From: DATKZH01 sp964475955
GTDB taxonomy: Bacteria; Planctomycetota; Planctomycetia; Pirellulales; Thermoguttaceae
Assembly: GCA_964475955.1 (NCBI GenBank)
Contig: CAYYZY010000072.1
Coordinates: 1-35,000, forward strand
DNA length: 35,000 nt
Reading direction: 5' to 3'
Shown: positions 7,658 through 15,984 of the stretch, one piece after another
Position numbering within the stretch: the stretch's first letter is position 1
Layout: each line of letters opens with the position of its first letter
The notes under the pieces: generated by a model
The model's database searches: none
What the model was told of the DNA's origin: nothing
The model's input: the letters and a program-made list of their open reading frames with translations, nothing else
Program-made: the position numbers and the translations under genes

Positions 7658-8740
7658 CTAAGATTTCCGAAGAAACGGCCTTTGCAGTGCCGCCACGCAG
7701 ATCTCCCGCCGGTTGTGTTGGAGCTGCCTTGCCCGCACCACGTTGTATCCCCAGCTTCGCACGCGATCGAGGTACTCGGGCACGCGCTCGCCGTGGCGGG
7801 AATCGAACAGCTTGAAGGTCATCAACAGACCTCGAATGCTGACCTCCCGGTGGGTGACGATCGACTCGACCGCGTCGCACGTGTAGCGCGGCGCCACGTT
7901 CATGTCGGCCACCAGCCAGCGAACCTTGCGGAATTCCCGGCGGCGCACCTGCGACGCCCGGCGACGCACGTGCGTGAAATTCGGGTGCTCCAGCACGGCC
8001 GGGTGTATCGCGGCCGGATCGACTCCCGTGACGATCAGGCCGCGGCCCAAGAGTGCCTGGCTGGCCCCGCCGGGAGCGCTGCCGATCTCGACGCACCGGG
8101 CCCCGGCGCGCACCGGCAGGCGCGACCATCGCAGCGCCTCCTCCATCTTCAGCCACGCCCGGCTGACCGCGTCGGCCGGAAGCTCCAGGCGGACCATCCC
8201 GCCGGGCCAGCGCGAGGGGACTGCCGCCGCCCGGTGGTAACCCACCCACCATTGGTGCGGGTCGACGAGCACGCAGTCGAGAACCCACTGGCCCGGCTCG
8301 GCCGGCGCCCACGGGTCGTCGGCGCTGCGGGCCAGCTTCGCCGGTTCGGGGCAGGCGCCCAGGATCGCCGCGTGCGCCTCGATCGCATCGGACGTGATCG
8401 AGGGCTCGAAATCGTGGTCGCCGGGCCGGGCCGCGTCGCGCGGCCAGACGTGCACCCGGCGCACCGGCCGGCCACCCCAAATTTCCCAAACCCTGCCGGC
8501 CAGCTCGTCGAGCGTCGCGCCGGCCGCCTTGCCCAGGCTGAACCCGTGCGCCCGGGCGAAGACCGACTCCAGGTCGAAGTCGGCCTCGAGGCCGTGGCCT
8601 TCGGGCAGCTTGAACGTCAGGAAGCCGGGCCGCGAGTAGGCGAACCGGAAGTCGGGCCAGCGGCGGCGCAGCTCCGTCTTCACCCACGCCTCGGCCCCGA
8701 CCTGGCAAGTAAGGAACAGGAATTTCGGCGGATCGGGCAT
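7658..8740 (-). CDS. RlmM-like FtsJ-fold SAM-dependent rRNA 2'-O-methyltransferase
   Basis: A 360-residue cytoplasmic enzyme, close in length to E. coli RlmM (366), which methylates the ribose of C2498 in 23S rRNA. The N-terminal about 160 residues correspond to the substrate-binding part. The Rossmann methyltransferase domain begins near 210 with the SAM-binding motif VEIGSAPGGASQ. WLVADMN (catalytic Asp), LLMTFKLF (catalytic Lys) and the C-terminal QLQHNRREICV (catalytic Glu) supply three members of the K-D-K-E tetrad of FtsJ-type 2'-O-methyltransferases, and the last block closely parallels the RlmM C-terminus. The exact target nucleotide is inferred from the family. ATG 8740 lacks a Shine-Dalgarno sequence: it is preceded directly by a pyrimidine-rich repeated tract. 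It appears to be transcribed alone. Confidence 0.82.
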   Translation of the reverse strand: MPDPPKFLFLTCQVGAEAWVKTELRRRWPDFRFAYSRPGFLTFKLPEGHGLEADFDLESVFARAHGFSLGKAAGATLDELAGRVWEIWGGRPVRRVHVWPRDAARPGDHDFEPSITSDAIEAHAAILGACPEPAKLARSADDPWAPAEPGQWVLDCVLVDPHQWWVGYHRAAAVPSRWPGGMVRLELPADAVSRAWLKMEEALRWSRLPVRAGARCVEIGSAPGGASQALLGRGLIVTGVDPAAIHPAVLEHPNFTHVRRRASQVRRREFRKVRWLVADMNVAPRYTCDAVESIVTHREVSIRGLLMTFKLFDSRHGERVPEYLDRVRSWGYNVVRARQLQHNRREICVAALQRPFLRKS

Positions 8741-8780
8741 GGGAGGCAGGAGTCGGGAGGTAGGAGGCGGGAGAAGGGAG
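8741..8780 (-). repeat. Pyrimidine-rich degenerate tandem repeat before a start codon
   Basis: Read on the minus strand this is a run of short units of the type CTCCTGCCTCC/CTCCTACCTCC ending directly at ATG 8740. It replaces the ribosome binding site. A similar 7-bp tandem repeat precedes the DUF1559 gene at 17290-17317. Confidence 0.6.
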
Positions 8781-8939
8781 TGGTGAGTGACTTGGGTCGC
8801 GCGGCAAGGTCGAGGGACACGAGACGCACGCGGGCATCAATCGAGCCGCCCTCAGTCCACCTGCACGAGCGCGATTATAGCCGAGGGCGCTTGCGCACGG
8901 AAGGAATAGGGCGTTTTGCGGGCGCAAGAACCGCCAAGA

Positions 8940-8974
8940 GGCAGCGCGGTCCGGCAAGGCCGAACCGCGCTGCC
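8940..8974 (-). terminator. Strong hairpin downstream of the Ser/Arg-rich protein gene
   Basis: A 16-position stem with one mismatch and a 3-nt loop (left arm 8940-8955, right arm 8959-8974), starting 26 nt past the stop codon at 9000. No long T run follows on the minus strand, so it may work as a Rho-aided or bidirectional stop rather than a classical intrinsic terminator. Confidence 0.6.
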
Positions 8975-8999
8975 CGACGCAAGCGTGAACGCGAGACGC

Positions 9000-11603
9000 C
9001 TACTTCTCTTCTGGCGGGTTCAGCAGCGGCACCGGGACAACGTCGTCGCGCGCGGCCGGGTCGATGGTGACCGTAAGCGGGTTGGCGGCCGCGCCGTCGC
9101 CGCGGATGACGATCAGCTCGGCCTCGGTCGCACCGGCCAAGGGCAGGTCGGGCAGCGCCACGCGCACGCCCAAATCGTACCAGCCCAGGATCTCGGCCTC
9201 CATCTCGATGCCGCCCAGGTGGAGGAGCACTTGGCCCGGCTCGGGCCCGAAACCCTCGCCGGCCACCACCACCTCGCCGCCGGCCGGCGCCGTGGTCGGC
9301 TCCAGCTCGAAGGCCGCCGGGTCGACCGGCAGCACCTCCTCGCGAGGCAGCGTGACGCCGTTATTCGTCTCGGCGGTCTCCGAGATCGCGCGGTTGGCGT
9401 CGACCACCGCGTGGAGCATCTCGAGCGCGGCCGGCCCGACCTCCGCGGCCGCCGGCTGGGCATCGAGCGGCAGGCGCACGTCGACCGATTGCACCTCGCC
9501 CGCGTCGATCGACGTCACGCGAACGCCCGCCTGCGGCGAGTCCTCGTCCAGGTTCCCGTCGTCCGAGGCGGCCACGAACACGTCAAACGGCTCGTCGATC
9601 GCCTGGTCGCTGTTGTTGCGGAACCAGACGCGGTAGCGCGGTCCGAGCTGCTCCTCGAAGTGGCCGGGGTCGACGAAACGAATGGCCAGCATTTGCAGGT
9701 CGTACTCCTCCCGGACCACGACCGGCTCGACGTCGACCCACGTCCCGCAGACCACCTCGGGAAGCGGCGTCCAGACCGGCACCTCGTAGTAGATCAGCCG
9801 CGGAGCCGGCACGTAGACCACCGGCCGGCACCACACGGGCCGGGGGTCCCAAACCGGAGAACACCGGTAGTGCCACGACCAATCGACCCAGTGGCACCAG
9901 GTCGGATACCAGCAGTAGCTCGGATAGTACGAAGGCCCCCAGTAATGGAACCGGAAGCAACTCCGCGCGTAGAGCGGGCTGATCGGCCCGCAGTAGTGGA
10001 AATGAACGTGCCAGTCGGAGTGGGCGCGCCTTCGACGGTGCGACCCCGAACGCCCGTGCTCGGGTTTATGCTTCCGGTCGTGCAGGTGGAGCCGCCGGGC
10101 GACGTCGCCCTTCTCTTTCATGCGGAACTGGTCGGCGAGCCTCGCCTTGCGGCCGATCTGGCCTTTGGTGAGCCGATCCAAATCGCCGGTGCGCCGACGT
10201 TCCGAGAAATCTCGCCTGGCGTGGTCGCCATGGCCGGGCCCTTCCTTCTTTCGGCGAGGGCCCATGCCGTGCGGGCCGCCGTGGCCGCCGTCGACGATCC
10301 TCATCGTCCGCTCGTGCTTTGGACCATGCGACCGTTCATTCTCCCCATCGTGCGAGTGCTCGCGCCTCAGATCATGCGACCGCTCGCGCTTCAGGCCGTG
10401 GTGGCCGTCTTCCGCGGTCCGCTTCGCCTCGGGCGCCGGCCCGGGGGCCGTACGCTTTCCGGCGGGTCGCGCGTCGCCGGGCTTGACGCTCGGGCCCGCC
10501 GCCTTCGGCCTTCGTTTCGCCGGGCCATGATCGGAGGACCTGGCCTGGCCGTGTTGGCCGATCCGCTCTCGAATCTCCGCAAGCGACGGCCGCCGGGATG
10601 GCAGCTTGGGCGACGCCGGCCGGGTCGCGTCGCCCGTCGATGGGGACTTGTCGTCCCGGGTCTTGGACCCCATGTGTTTGCCGTGACGGTCCGGACCCGG
10701 CCGCCCGCGATCACCGAGTCGGCGGCGAACGTCGGAAAGCGAGGGCCGGTCGGCCGGCCGAGGCGCCTCGCTCCGGCGCGATGCCTCCGGCTTGGCGGAC
10801 GGCTTCACGGTCGTCTTGGCTGTCGTCTTGGCGGTCGATCGGGGGCCGCGCCGGTCGAACGTGGGCGCGGAGCGGGAACTTCGTTCGGGCAGCACGTTGG
10901 GAACCAGCTTCGTCCCGCGCGACCCGTTCGACTTCAAGGGGGTTACCGAAGGGCTTTCGGACTTCGGACGGCTCGACGACCAAGAGTCGGGCCGCGGGAA
11001 GGATAGCGTCGGGGCGGTGCGCTTCGCACGCGTCGCCGAAGAACGATTCGCGCCCGACATGTCGATACTGGGTCGGCTGGGGGACGAGCGATTCAGGCCG
11101 GGCGCCGCGATGCTCGGCGTGCGCGAGTTGGAACGCCTCGCGCTGGACGAGTGCGAGCTCGGTCGCGTGAAGCTGGGCGAATGCGAACGCGACGAGCCCG
11201 TGCTCCGCCGGCTGAATGTGGGCGAATGGGAATGTGACCCGTGCGTGCTGGAGCGCGTGTACGTGTGCCCGCTCGATCGCGGCGAGCTGGGAGCCCGGAC
11301 CGTGGATCGCGAGAAAGACGGCGAGCGATGACTGGGGGCCCGGAAAGTGGGATGGCTCGCGCCCGAGCGCCCGCCGGAGTGGGAACGGCTGGCCGAGGGC
11401 CCCCTTGAGGGTGATCGTGAGGCGGAGGAGTGCGATCGGCTGGCCGGACTCCGCGAGTGCGATCGACCTCCCGAGTCCCGCTTCGATGACTTGGCGGCGG
11501 CCGGGCCGACCGCAGTCGCGATGGTCAACCCGAGCACGATGGCGACGAGCGGCCCGAGTCGGCCGACTCGAGGCAAATCGGCGCCGAATAGGGACTTGAG
11601 CAT
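9000..11603 (-). CDS. Large exported protein: Ser/Arg/His-rich region, aromatic-Cys patch, CARDB-like and IPT/TIG-like domains
   Basis: An 867-residue protein of mosaic composition. Residues 1-38 form a signal peptide (hydrophobic run LVAIVLGLTIATAV). Residues about 38-220 are dominated by Ser, Arg and His with many SR, SH and SP pairs. About 220-520 is basic and His-rich (RREHSHD, ERSHGPKHE). Residues about 535-610 are a compact patch of Tyr, Trp, Cys, His and Pro (CWYPTWCHWVDWSWHYRC), a type I associate with planctomycete exported proteins. About 620-730 contains YRVWFRNNSDQAI and resembles a CARDB-like adhesion/beta-sandwich module. About 745-835 (PTTAPAGGEVVVAGEGFGPE onward) resembles an IPT/TIG immunoglobulin-like fold. 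Probably surface or periplasmic; the aromatic-Cys patch could be cross-linked. Domain names are by resemblance. It is followed by a strong hairpin. Confidence 0.75.
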   Translation of the reverse strand: MLKSLFGADLPRVGRLGPLVAIVLGLTIATAVGPAAAKSSKRDSGGRSHSRSPASRSHSSASRSPSRGPSASRSHSGGRSGASHPTFRAPSHRSPSFSRSTVRAPSSPRSSGHTYTRSSTHGSHSHSPTFSRRSTGSSRSHSPSFTRPSSHSSSARRSNSRTPSIAAPGLNRSSPSRPSIDMSGANRSSATRAKRTAPTLSFPRPDSWSSSRPKSESPSVTPLKSNGSRGTKLVPNVLPERSSRSAPTFDRRGPRSTAKTTAKTTVKPSAKPEASRRSEAPRPADRPSLSDVRRRLGDRGRPGPDRHGKHMGSKTRDDKSPSTGDATRPASPKLPSRRPSLAEIRERIGQHGQARSSDHGPAKRRPKAAGPSVKPGDARPAGKRTAPGPAPEAKRTAEDGHHGLKRERSHDLRREHSHDGENERSHGPKHERTMRIVDGGHGGPHGMGPRRKKEGPGHGDHARRDFSERRRTGDLDRLTKGQIGRKARLADQFRMKEKGDVARRLHLHDRKHKPEHGRSGSHRRRRAHSDWHVHFHYCGPISPLYARSCFRFHYWGPSYYPSYCWYPTWCHWVDWSWHYRCSPVWDPRPVWCRPVVYVPAPRLIYYEVPVWTPLPEVVCGTWVDVEPVVVREEYDLQMLAIRFVDPGHFEEQLGPRYRVWFRNNSDQAIDEPFDVFVAASDDGNLDEDSPQAGVRVTSIDAGEVQSVDVRLPLDAQPAAAEVGPAALEMLHAVVDANRAISETAETNNGVTLPREEVLPVDPAAFELEPTTAPAGGEVVVAGEGFGPEPGQVLLHLGGIEMEAEILGWYDLGVRVALPDLPLAGATEAELIVIRGDGAAANPLTVTIDPAARDDVVPVPLLNPPEEK

Positions 11604-12021
11604 AGCTTCCCCCCTGATGGGCTAGAACCGGTGTTGGCGTGACCCCTGGCTCGGGAGCCGATGTGCGAATTCGATGCCGCCCGGGAAGAACTCCGCGACC
11701 AGGTTGGCCCCAGACAGCGTAATCTGTTTTACAATAGGCGTTTGCTTAGCGAAAGCCGAATGGGGCCCCCGGTGTGCAGATGGGGAGCGGTTCCTCTTGG
11801 AGCTGTCATCAAAGCGATTCCGAGAATCCAATTGACGACGGCCCCGGGGTGCCGGCCGCGTCGCCGGACAAGGCCCGACCTCCCCGACGGGGGTTCCGTC
11901 GAGAGTCGAGCAGAAGGCTTTCGCGTGGACGGAAATCGGCCTATACTATGTTCATTCTCCACCGCCCACCCTGCGCAGCAAGGGCTGCGATAACCTGAAT
12001 GAGCACAGCAGTTTAGGATCA
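11604..12021. other. Divergent intergenic region
   Basis: It separates the minus-strand gene at 11603 from the plus-strand gene at 12022. Short open frames cross it on both strands (for example 11661-11993 plus, 11622-11831 minus), but their translations are unlike proteins. It must contain promoters for both genes; only the plus-strand one (11919-11947) is visible with some confidence. A small CCCC/GGGG hairpin lies near 11882-11892. Confidence 0.5.
11919..11947 (+). promoter_or_regulatory. Candidate promoter for the RGG-tail protein
   Basis: TATACT (11942-11947, 5 of 6 to the -10 consensus) stands 17 nt after a poor -35 (TTTCGC, 11919-11924). Transcription would start near 11954, leaving a leader of about 68 nt before ATG 12022. 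Confidence 0.4.
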
Positions 12022-13089
12022 ATGACCGAACCCCACGAACCCAACCACTGGGACTCGCTTGCGTCGGAGCTGGGCGCATCACCCCCGCCCCCGGAGGAGA
12101 AACCCCCGCACGAGGAACCATCGGACCAGCCGCCGGAGGAAACGGCCGAGCCCGCGCCGCCGCCGACCGCCAAAACGCGCGAGAAGCCGCGGCCCCCGCG
12201 ACCGCCGGCCGACTGGTCGCAACTCGCCGCCGAGCTGGGTGTCGAGATCCCACCCGAGCCGCCCAAGCCCCCCGAAACGGAACCGGCCCCTCCGCCTGGG
12301 GAGGAACCAAGCCCGGCCGCGGAGCCGCTTGCCGAGGCGCCGCCGGCTGAAGAGCCGCAAAAACCCACCTTTGGGTGGGGCGTATTGGAAGAGGAGGCGC
12401 CGGCCGCGCGCGAGGCACTGGAGGAGGCCCGGGAAGCGGCGCGAACCGACCTGATCCCCTTCGGGTCGGAGGCCGCACTGCCCGGTTTCCCCGAGCCGGC
12501 AGCCGACCGGGAAGTCGAGCCCCCCGCGGAAGCGGAAGAGAAGGCACCCAGTCGGAAACGCCGCAAGCGCCGTTCCCGGTCGAAACGGGCCGGCGCCGAG
12601 GAGCCGGTCTCCGCCCCGGGTGAACCCGCCGAAGAGGGCAAGGCCGCCGAGGCCGACGAGTCGACCCGCGAAGAGGAGCCCAAGGAGCGCGGCAAGCGTC
12701 GACGCCGACGCCGCGGTTCGGGCCGAAAACGGGGCGCCGCGCGCACCGAGGGCGAAGCGCCCGAGGCCGCCCAGGAGCAGGAACCGGCCGAGGCCGAAAG
12801 CGGCGAACAGCCGGAAACCGAGACCAAGCGCCGCGATCCGGACGTCGAGGCCCGACCGGAGGATGAGAAGAAGAAGGCCAAGGCCGCCGGGGCCTCGAAG
12901 TCGGGCAAGCCCGCGCACCGCGGGATCCCCACGTGGGAGGAGGCCGTCGGGGTCGTCATCGACCGGAACCTGGAGTCGAGATCGAAAAGCAACTCCTCCT
13001 CGCGCTCGCGCGGCTCGCGCGGACGCGGTCGCGGACGCGGTTCACGCGACCGGGGCGGGCGCGACCGGTCGGGCGACAAGGGCGACTGA
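12022..13089 (+). CDS. Acidic Pro/Glu-rich protein with duplicated W-LA-ELG motif and RGG-like tail
   Basis: A 355-residue cytoplasmic protein (no signal peptide or membrane segment). A short motif occurs twice in the first 80 residues: HWDSLASELGA at about 13 and DWSQLAAELGV at about 63, separated by Pro/Glu-rich linkers. A third aromatic block, PTFGWGVLEEEAPAAREALE, follows near 114. The middle alternates acidic and Arg/Lys-rich segments (RKRRKRRSRSKR, KRRRRRRGSGRKR). The end has a conserved-looking IPTWEEAVGVVIDRNLESR followed by a tail of RGRGRG and RDRGGRDR, like the RGG boxes of RNA-binding proteins. I infer a scaffold or nucleic-acid-binding role. I do not recognise the family. ATG 12022 has AGGA three to four bases upstream, a poor spacing. 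Composition alone makes homology detection hard. Confidence 0.7.
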   Translation: MTEPHEPNHWDSLASELGASPPPPEEKPPHEEPSDQPPEETAEPAPPPTAKTREKPRPPRPPADWSQLAAELGVEIPPEPPKPPETEPAPPPGEEPSPAAEPLAEAPPAEEPQKPTFGWGVLEEEAPAAREALEEAREAARTDLIPFGSEAALPGFPEPAADREVEPPAEAEEKAPSRKRRKRRSRSKRAGAEEPVSAPGEPAEEGKAAEADESTREEEPKERGKRRRRRRGSGRKRGAARTEGEAPEAAQEQEPAEAESGEQPETETKRRDPDVEARPEDEKKKAKAAGASKSGKPAHRGIPTWEEAVGVVIDRNLESRSKSNSSSRSRGSRGRGRGRGSRDRGGRDRSGDKGD

Positions 13090-13243
13090 CCCCCGTGGCG
13101 TCGCGCCGCGCTCGGAACGAACCCACCTGATGAGCCCATGTGCGCCGGCCGGCCGTTTCCCGCCCGCCGGCGGCGCGCGTCGTTTTCCGCCGGCTCGACG
13201 TACGAGCGAGCCTCAGCCAGCAGCCCATCTCACGCAAGCGAAC

Positions 13244-15862
13244 ATGTCGAAACACAGACGATTCCACCTCCGCAACCTCGATCTCCTTCGCCGGGAGCTG
13301 GACCGGCTCGACCTCGAACTGCCCATCGAAGACGACGTCTCGATCCTCGGCGAGCCCGTCGACGTCGGCCCCCTGCAAGTCCCCAACCGCTTCGTCGTTC
13401 AGCCGATGGAGGGCTTCGACGCGGGCTCCGACGGCACACCCGGCGAGTTGAGCTTCCGCCGCTACCGCCGCTACGCCCAAGGCGGCTCCGGCCTGATCTG
13501 GTTCGAGGCCACCGCCGTCCTGCCCGAAACCCGCTCGAACCCGCACCAGGCCTACCTTCACGCGGGCAACGTCGACACGTACGCCCGGCTGGTCGAAGCA
13601 ACGCGCCGGGCGGCCCGCGAGTCGTTCGGGCACGAGTTGGTGATGGTCATCCAACTCACGCACTCGGGTCGTTACAGCAAGCCGACGGGCGTTCCGCGCC
13701 CGATCATCGCGCACCACAGCGCGGTGCTCGATCCGAAGCACAACCTGCCCGACGACTACCCCCTGGTGACCGATGAGTACCTCGACCGTTTGCAGGACAC
13801 GTACGTCGAGGCGGCGAAGCTGGCGGCCCGGGCCGGCTTCGACGGCGTCGACCTGAAGAGCTGCCACCGCTACCTGGTCTCCGAGCTTCTGGCTTCGTTC
13901 ACGCGCGAGGGGCGCTACGGCGGCACGCTGGAGAACCGGTCGCGCCTGTTGCGGGAGTCGATGGAGAAGATCCGCGGCGCGGTGCCCGGCGTGTTCGTCA
14001 CCACGCGGATGAACGTCTACGACGCGATCCCGTATCCGTACGGCTTCGGCGTCGACCGCGTCGACTACGAGAGGCCCGACCTCAGCGAGCCGATCGAGCT
14101 GATCGGCCGGCTGATCGAGATCGGCGCGCCGCTGTTGAACGTGACGATCGGCAACCCGTACTACAACCCGCACTACGGCCGGCCTTACGACCGGCCCGTC
14201 GAGGGCGTGACCGCGCCCGACGAGCATCCCCTGGAGGGCGTGGTGCGGTTCGTCCACGTCACGCGCGCGATCCAGCAGGCGTACCTGGACCTGCCGGTGG
14301 TCGCTTCCGGCTACACGTGGCTTCGGCACCTGGTGCCGCACGTGGCGGCCGGCGTGATCCGATCGAACTGGGCCACGCTGTTCGGCCAGGGACGTGGGTC
14401 GTTCGCCTACCCCGACTCGCCCAACGACGTTCTAACCACCGGCCGGATGGACCCGGCCAAGACGTGCGTCACCTGTAGCGGCTGCTCGCAGATCATGCGC
14501 GACGGCACGATGACCGGCTGCGTGATCCGCGACAGCGAGATCTACGGGCCCCAGTACCGGCTGGGCCGCCGGTTCGCGCTCGACCATCTCCGCGAGCAGG
14601 CCCGGCGGTGCCAGGACTGCGAGTTCGCCACCTGCACGGCCAACTGTCCCGCGCACGTCGACGTGCCGGGGTTCGTCAAGGCGTTCGCCGAGGGGGACGT
14701 CGCCGGGGCGTACGACGTGCTTCGGGCGTCGAACGTGCTGCCGGAGATGTGCGCGTTCGTCTGTCCGGCCGAGGTGCAGTGCGAGGGCGGGTGCGTGGAG
14801 CGGATCTTCACGGAGCACGCGATTCCGATCCGCGACGTGCAGCTCGTCGTCAGCCAGCTCGCGCGGCGGGAGGGGCTGACCGGCGTGCGCCTGCCCGAGG
14901 CCACCTCGGGCCGGCGCGTGGCCGTCGGCGGCGGCGGCCCGGCGGGCGTTGCTTGTGCGATCCGGCTGATAGAAAAAGGCCACGAGGTCACGCTCTTCGA
15001 GAAGGGCCAGAGCCTGGGCGGCACCCCCGATTGCATCATCCCCGGCGCCCGGTACGACGACGCCTCGGAGGAGATCGACGCGATCCTCGCCCCGGCGAAG
15101 GCCGCCGGGCGGATCGACTTCCGCTTCGGCGAGGCGCTGGGCGGGGGCCTCTCGCTGGCCGACCTGCGCGACCAGTTCGACGCCGTGTTCCTCGCCGTGG
15201 GCCTGGGAAGGTCGACCTCGCTCGGTAAGGCCGAGGGCGTGGTCGACGCCCTGGAGTTCCTCAAACGGGCCAAGCAGCGGCGGATCGCGTCGATCGGCGA
15301 TAGGGTCGCCGTGCTCGGCGGCGGCAACACGGCCATGGACGCCGCCGCGTCGGCCAAGCTGCTCGGCGCCAAGGACGTCTACGTGGTCTACCGCCGCTCC
15401 TTCGCCGAGATGCCCGCCTGGCCCGGCGAGCGCGACCACGTGCTCCATCTCGGCTGCCACCTGCTCATCCTCACGCAGCCGGTCGGCTACGAGACCGACG
15501 ACGCCGGCAAGCTCACCGGAATCCGCGTCGCCCGAACCGAACTCGGTCCGCCCGACGAGTCGGGCCGCCGGCGCCCGATCGTCGTCCCGGAAAGCGAGAG
15601 CGTGCTGGAGGTCGACCTGGTGATCGAGGCGATCGGCCAGGGCGTCTCGCCCCCGCTTCGGGAAGCGCTGGCCGGGCTGGCCTTCACGAAGCACGGGCTG
15701 GTGGCCACGTCCGACGACTCCCAGGCGACTTCGGTGGCCGGCGTCTTCGCCGGGGGCGACCTGGTCAACGGCGGCACCACCGCGGTCCAGGGAATCGCCG
15801 AAGGGATGCGCGCCGCCGACGAGATCGACGAGCTGCTCCAATCCTGCGCCGCAACGGCCTGA
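13244..15862 (+). CDS. Fused Old-Yellow-Enzyme-type flavin oxidoreductase / GltD-type FAD-NAD(P)H oxidoreductase
   Basis: An 872-residue multi-cofactor redox enzyme. Residues about 35-400 are an OYE-family FMN TIM barrel (QPMEGF, VIQLTHSGRYSKP, AGFDGVDLKSCHRYL, GRYGGTLENRSRLL). The usual H-x-x-H substrate pair reads K-S-C-H here. At about 408 CVTCSGC plus a later Cys forms a 4Fe-4S site like that of 2,4-dienoyl-CoA reductase. Residues about 455-510 (CQDCEFATCTANCPAHVD, CAFVCPAEVQCEGGCVER) match the two-cluster helical domain of GltD and dihydropyrimidine dehydrogenase. FAD binding is at about 560 (GGGGPAG), NAD(P) binding at about 690 (GGGNTAMD) and the C-terminal FAD motif at about 837 (GGDLVNGG). 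Electrons would flow NAD(P)H to FAD to Fe-S to FMN. The substrate is unknown. ATG 13244 is chosen because the open frame upstream is the shadow of the preceding gene; its ribosome binding site is weak. Confidence 0.88.
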   Translation: MSKHRRFHLRNLDLLRRELDRLDLELPIEDDVSILGEPVDVGPLQVPNRFVVQPMEGFDAGSDGTPGELSFRRYRRYAQGGSGLIWFEATAVLPETRSNPHQAYLHAGNVDTYARLVEATRRAARESFGHELVMVIQLTHSGRYSKPTGVPRPIIAHHSAVLDPKHNLPDDYPLVTDEYLDRLQDTYVEAAKLAARAGFDGVDLKSCHRYLVSELLASFTREGRYGGTLENRSRLLRESMEKIRGAVPGVFVTTRMNVYDAIPYPYGFGVDRVDYERPDLSEPIELIGRLIEIGAPLLNVTIGNPYYNPHYGRPYDRPVEGVTAPDEHPLEGVVRFVHVTRAIQQAYLDLPVVASGYTWLRHLVPHVAAGVIRSNWATLFGQGRGSFAYPDSPNDVLTTGRMDPAKTCVTCSGCSQIMRDGTMTGCVIRDSEIYGPQYRLGRRFALDHLREQARRCQDCEFATCTANCPAHVDVPGFVKAFAEGDVAGAYDVLRASNVLPEMCAFVCPAEVQCEGGCVERIFTEHAIPIRDVQLVVSQLARREGLTGVRLPEATSGRRVAVGGGGPAGVACAIRLIEKGHEVTLFEKGQSLGGTPDCIIPGARYDDASEEIDAILAPAKAAGRIDFRFGEALGGGLSLADLRDQFDAVFLAVGLGRSTSLGKAEGVVDALEFLKRAKQRRIASIGDRVAVLGGGNTAMDAAASAKLLGAKDVYVVYRRSFAEMPAWPGERDHVLHLGCHLLILTQPVGYETDDAGKLTGIRVARTELGPPDESGRRRPIVVPESESVLEVDLVIEAIGQGVSPPLREALAGLAFTKHGLVATSDDSQATSVAGVFAGGDLVNGGTTAVQGIAEGMRAADEIDELLQSCAATA

Positions 15863-15871
15863 AACGGTTGA

Positions 15872-15897
15872 CCGGCGAACAGCAGCGCTGCCGCCGG
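15872..15897 (+). terminator. Hairpin after the fused oxidoreductase gene
   Basis: CCGGCG (15872-15877) pairs with CGCCGG (15892-15897), and the loop itself contains the palindrome GCAGCGCTGC. It begins 9 nt after the stop codon. No T run follows, so it is only a probable terminator. Confidence 0.45.
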
Positions 15898-15984
15898 CAA
15901 ATGGGGCGAGTCCGTAGGGAGAGAAAGGGCCCAGAAACCGACCAGTCCATCAGGATCGCATCCGCGTTCTGGATGTAAGAAGCC

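Noticed and set aside
11661..11993. A 110-codon plus-strand frame in the divergent intergenic region
   Set aside because: No ribosome binding site, Arg/Pro-rich translation and overlap with the predicted promoter.
12620..13243. 208-codon N-terminal extension of the OYE/GltD fusion gene
   Set aside because: It lies over the 3' half of the RGG-tail gene in another frame and is Arg/Pro-rich; the protein-like sequence starts at ATG 13244.
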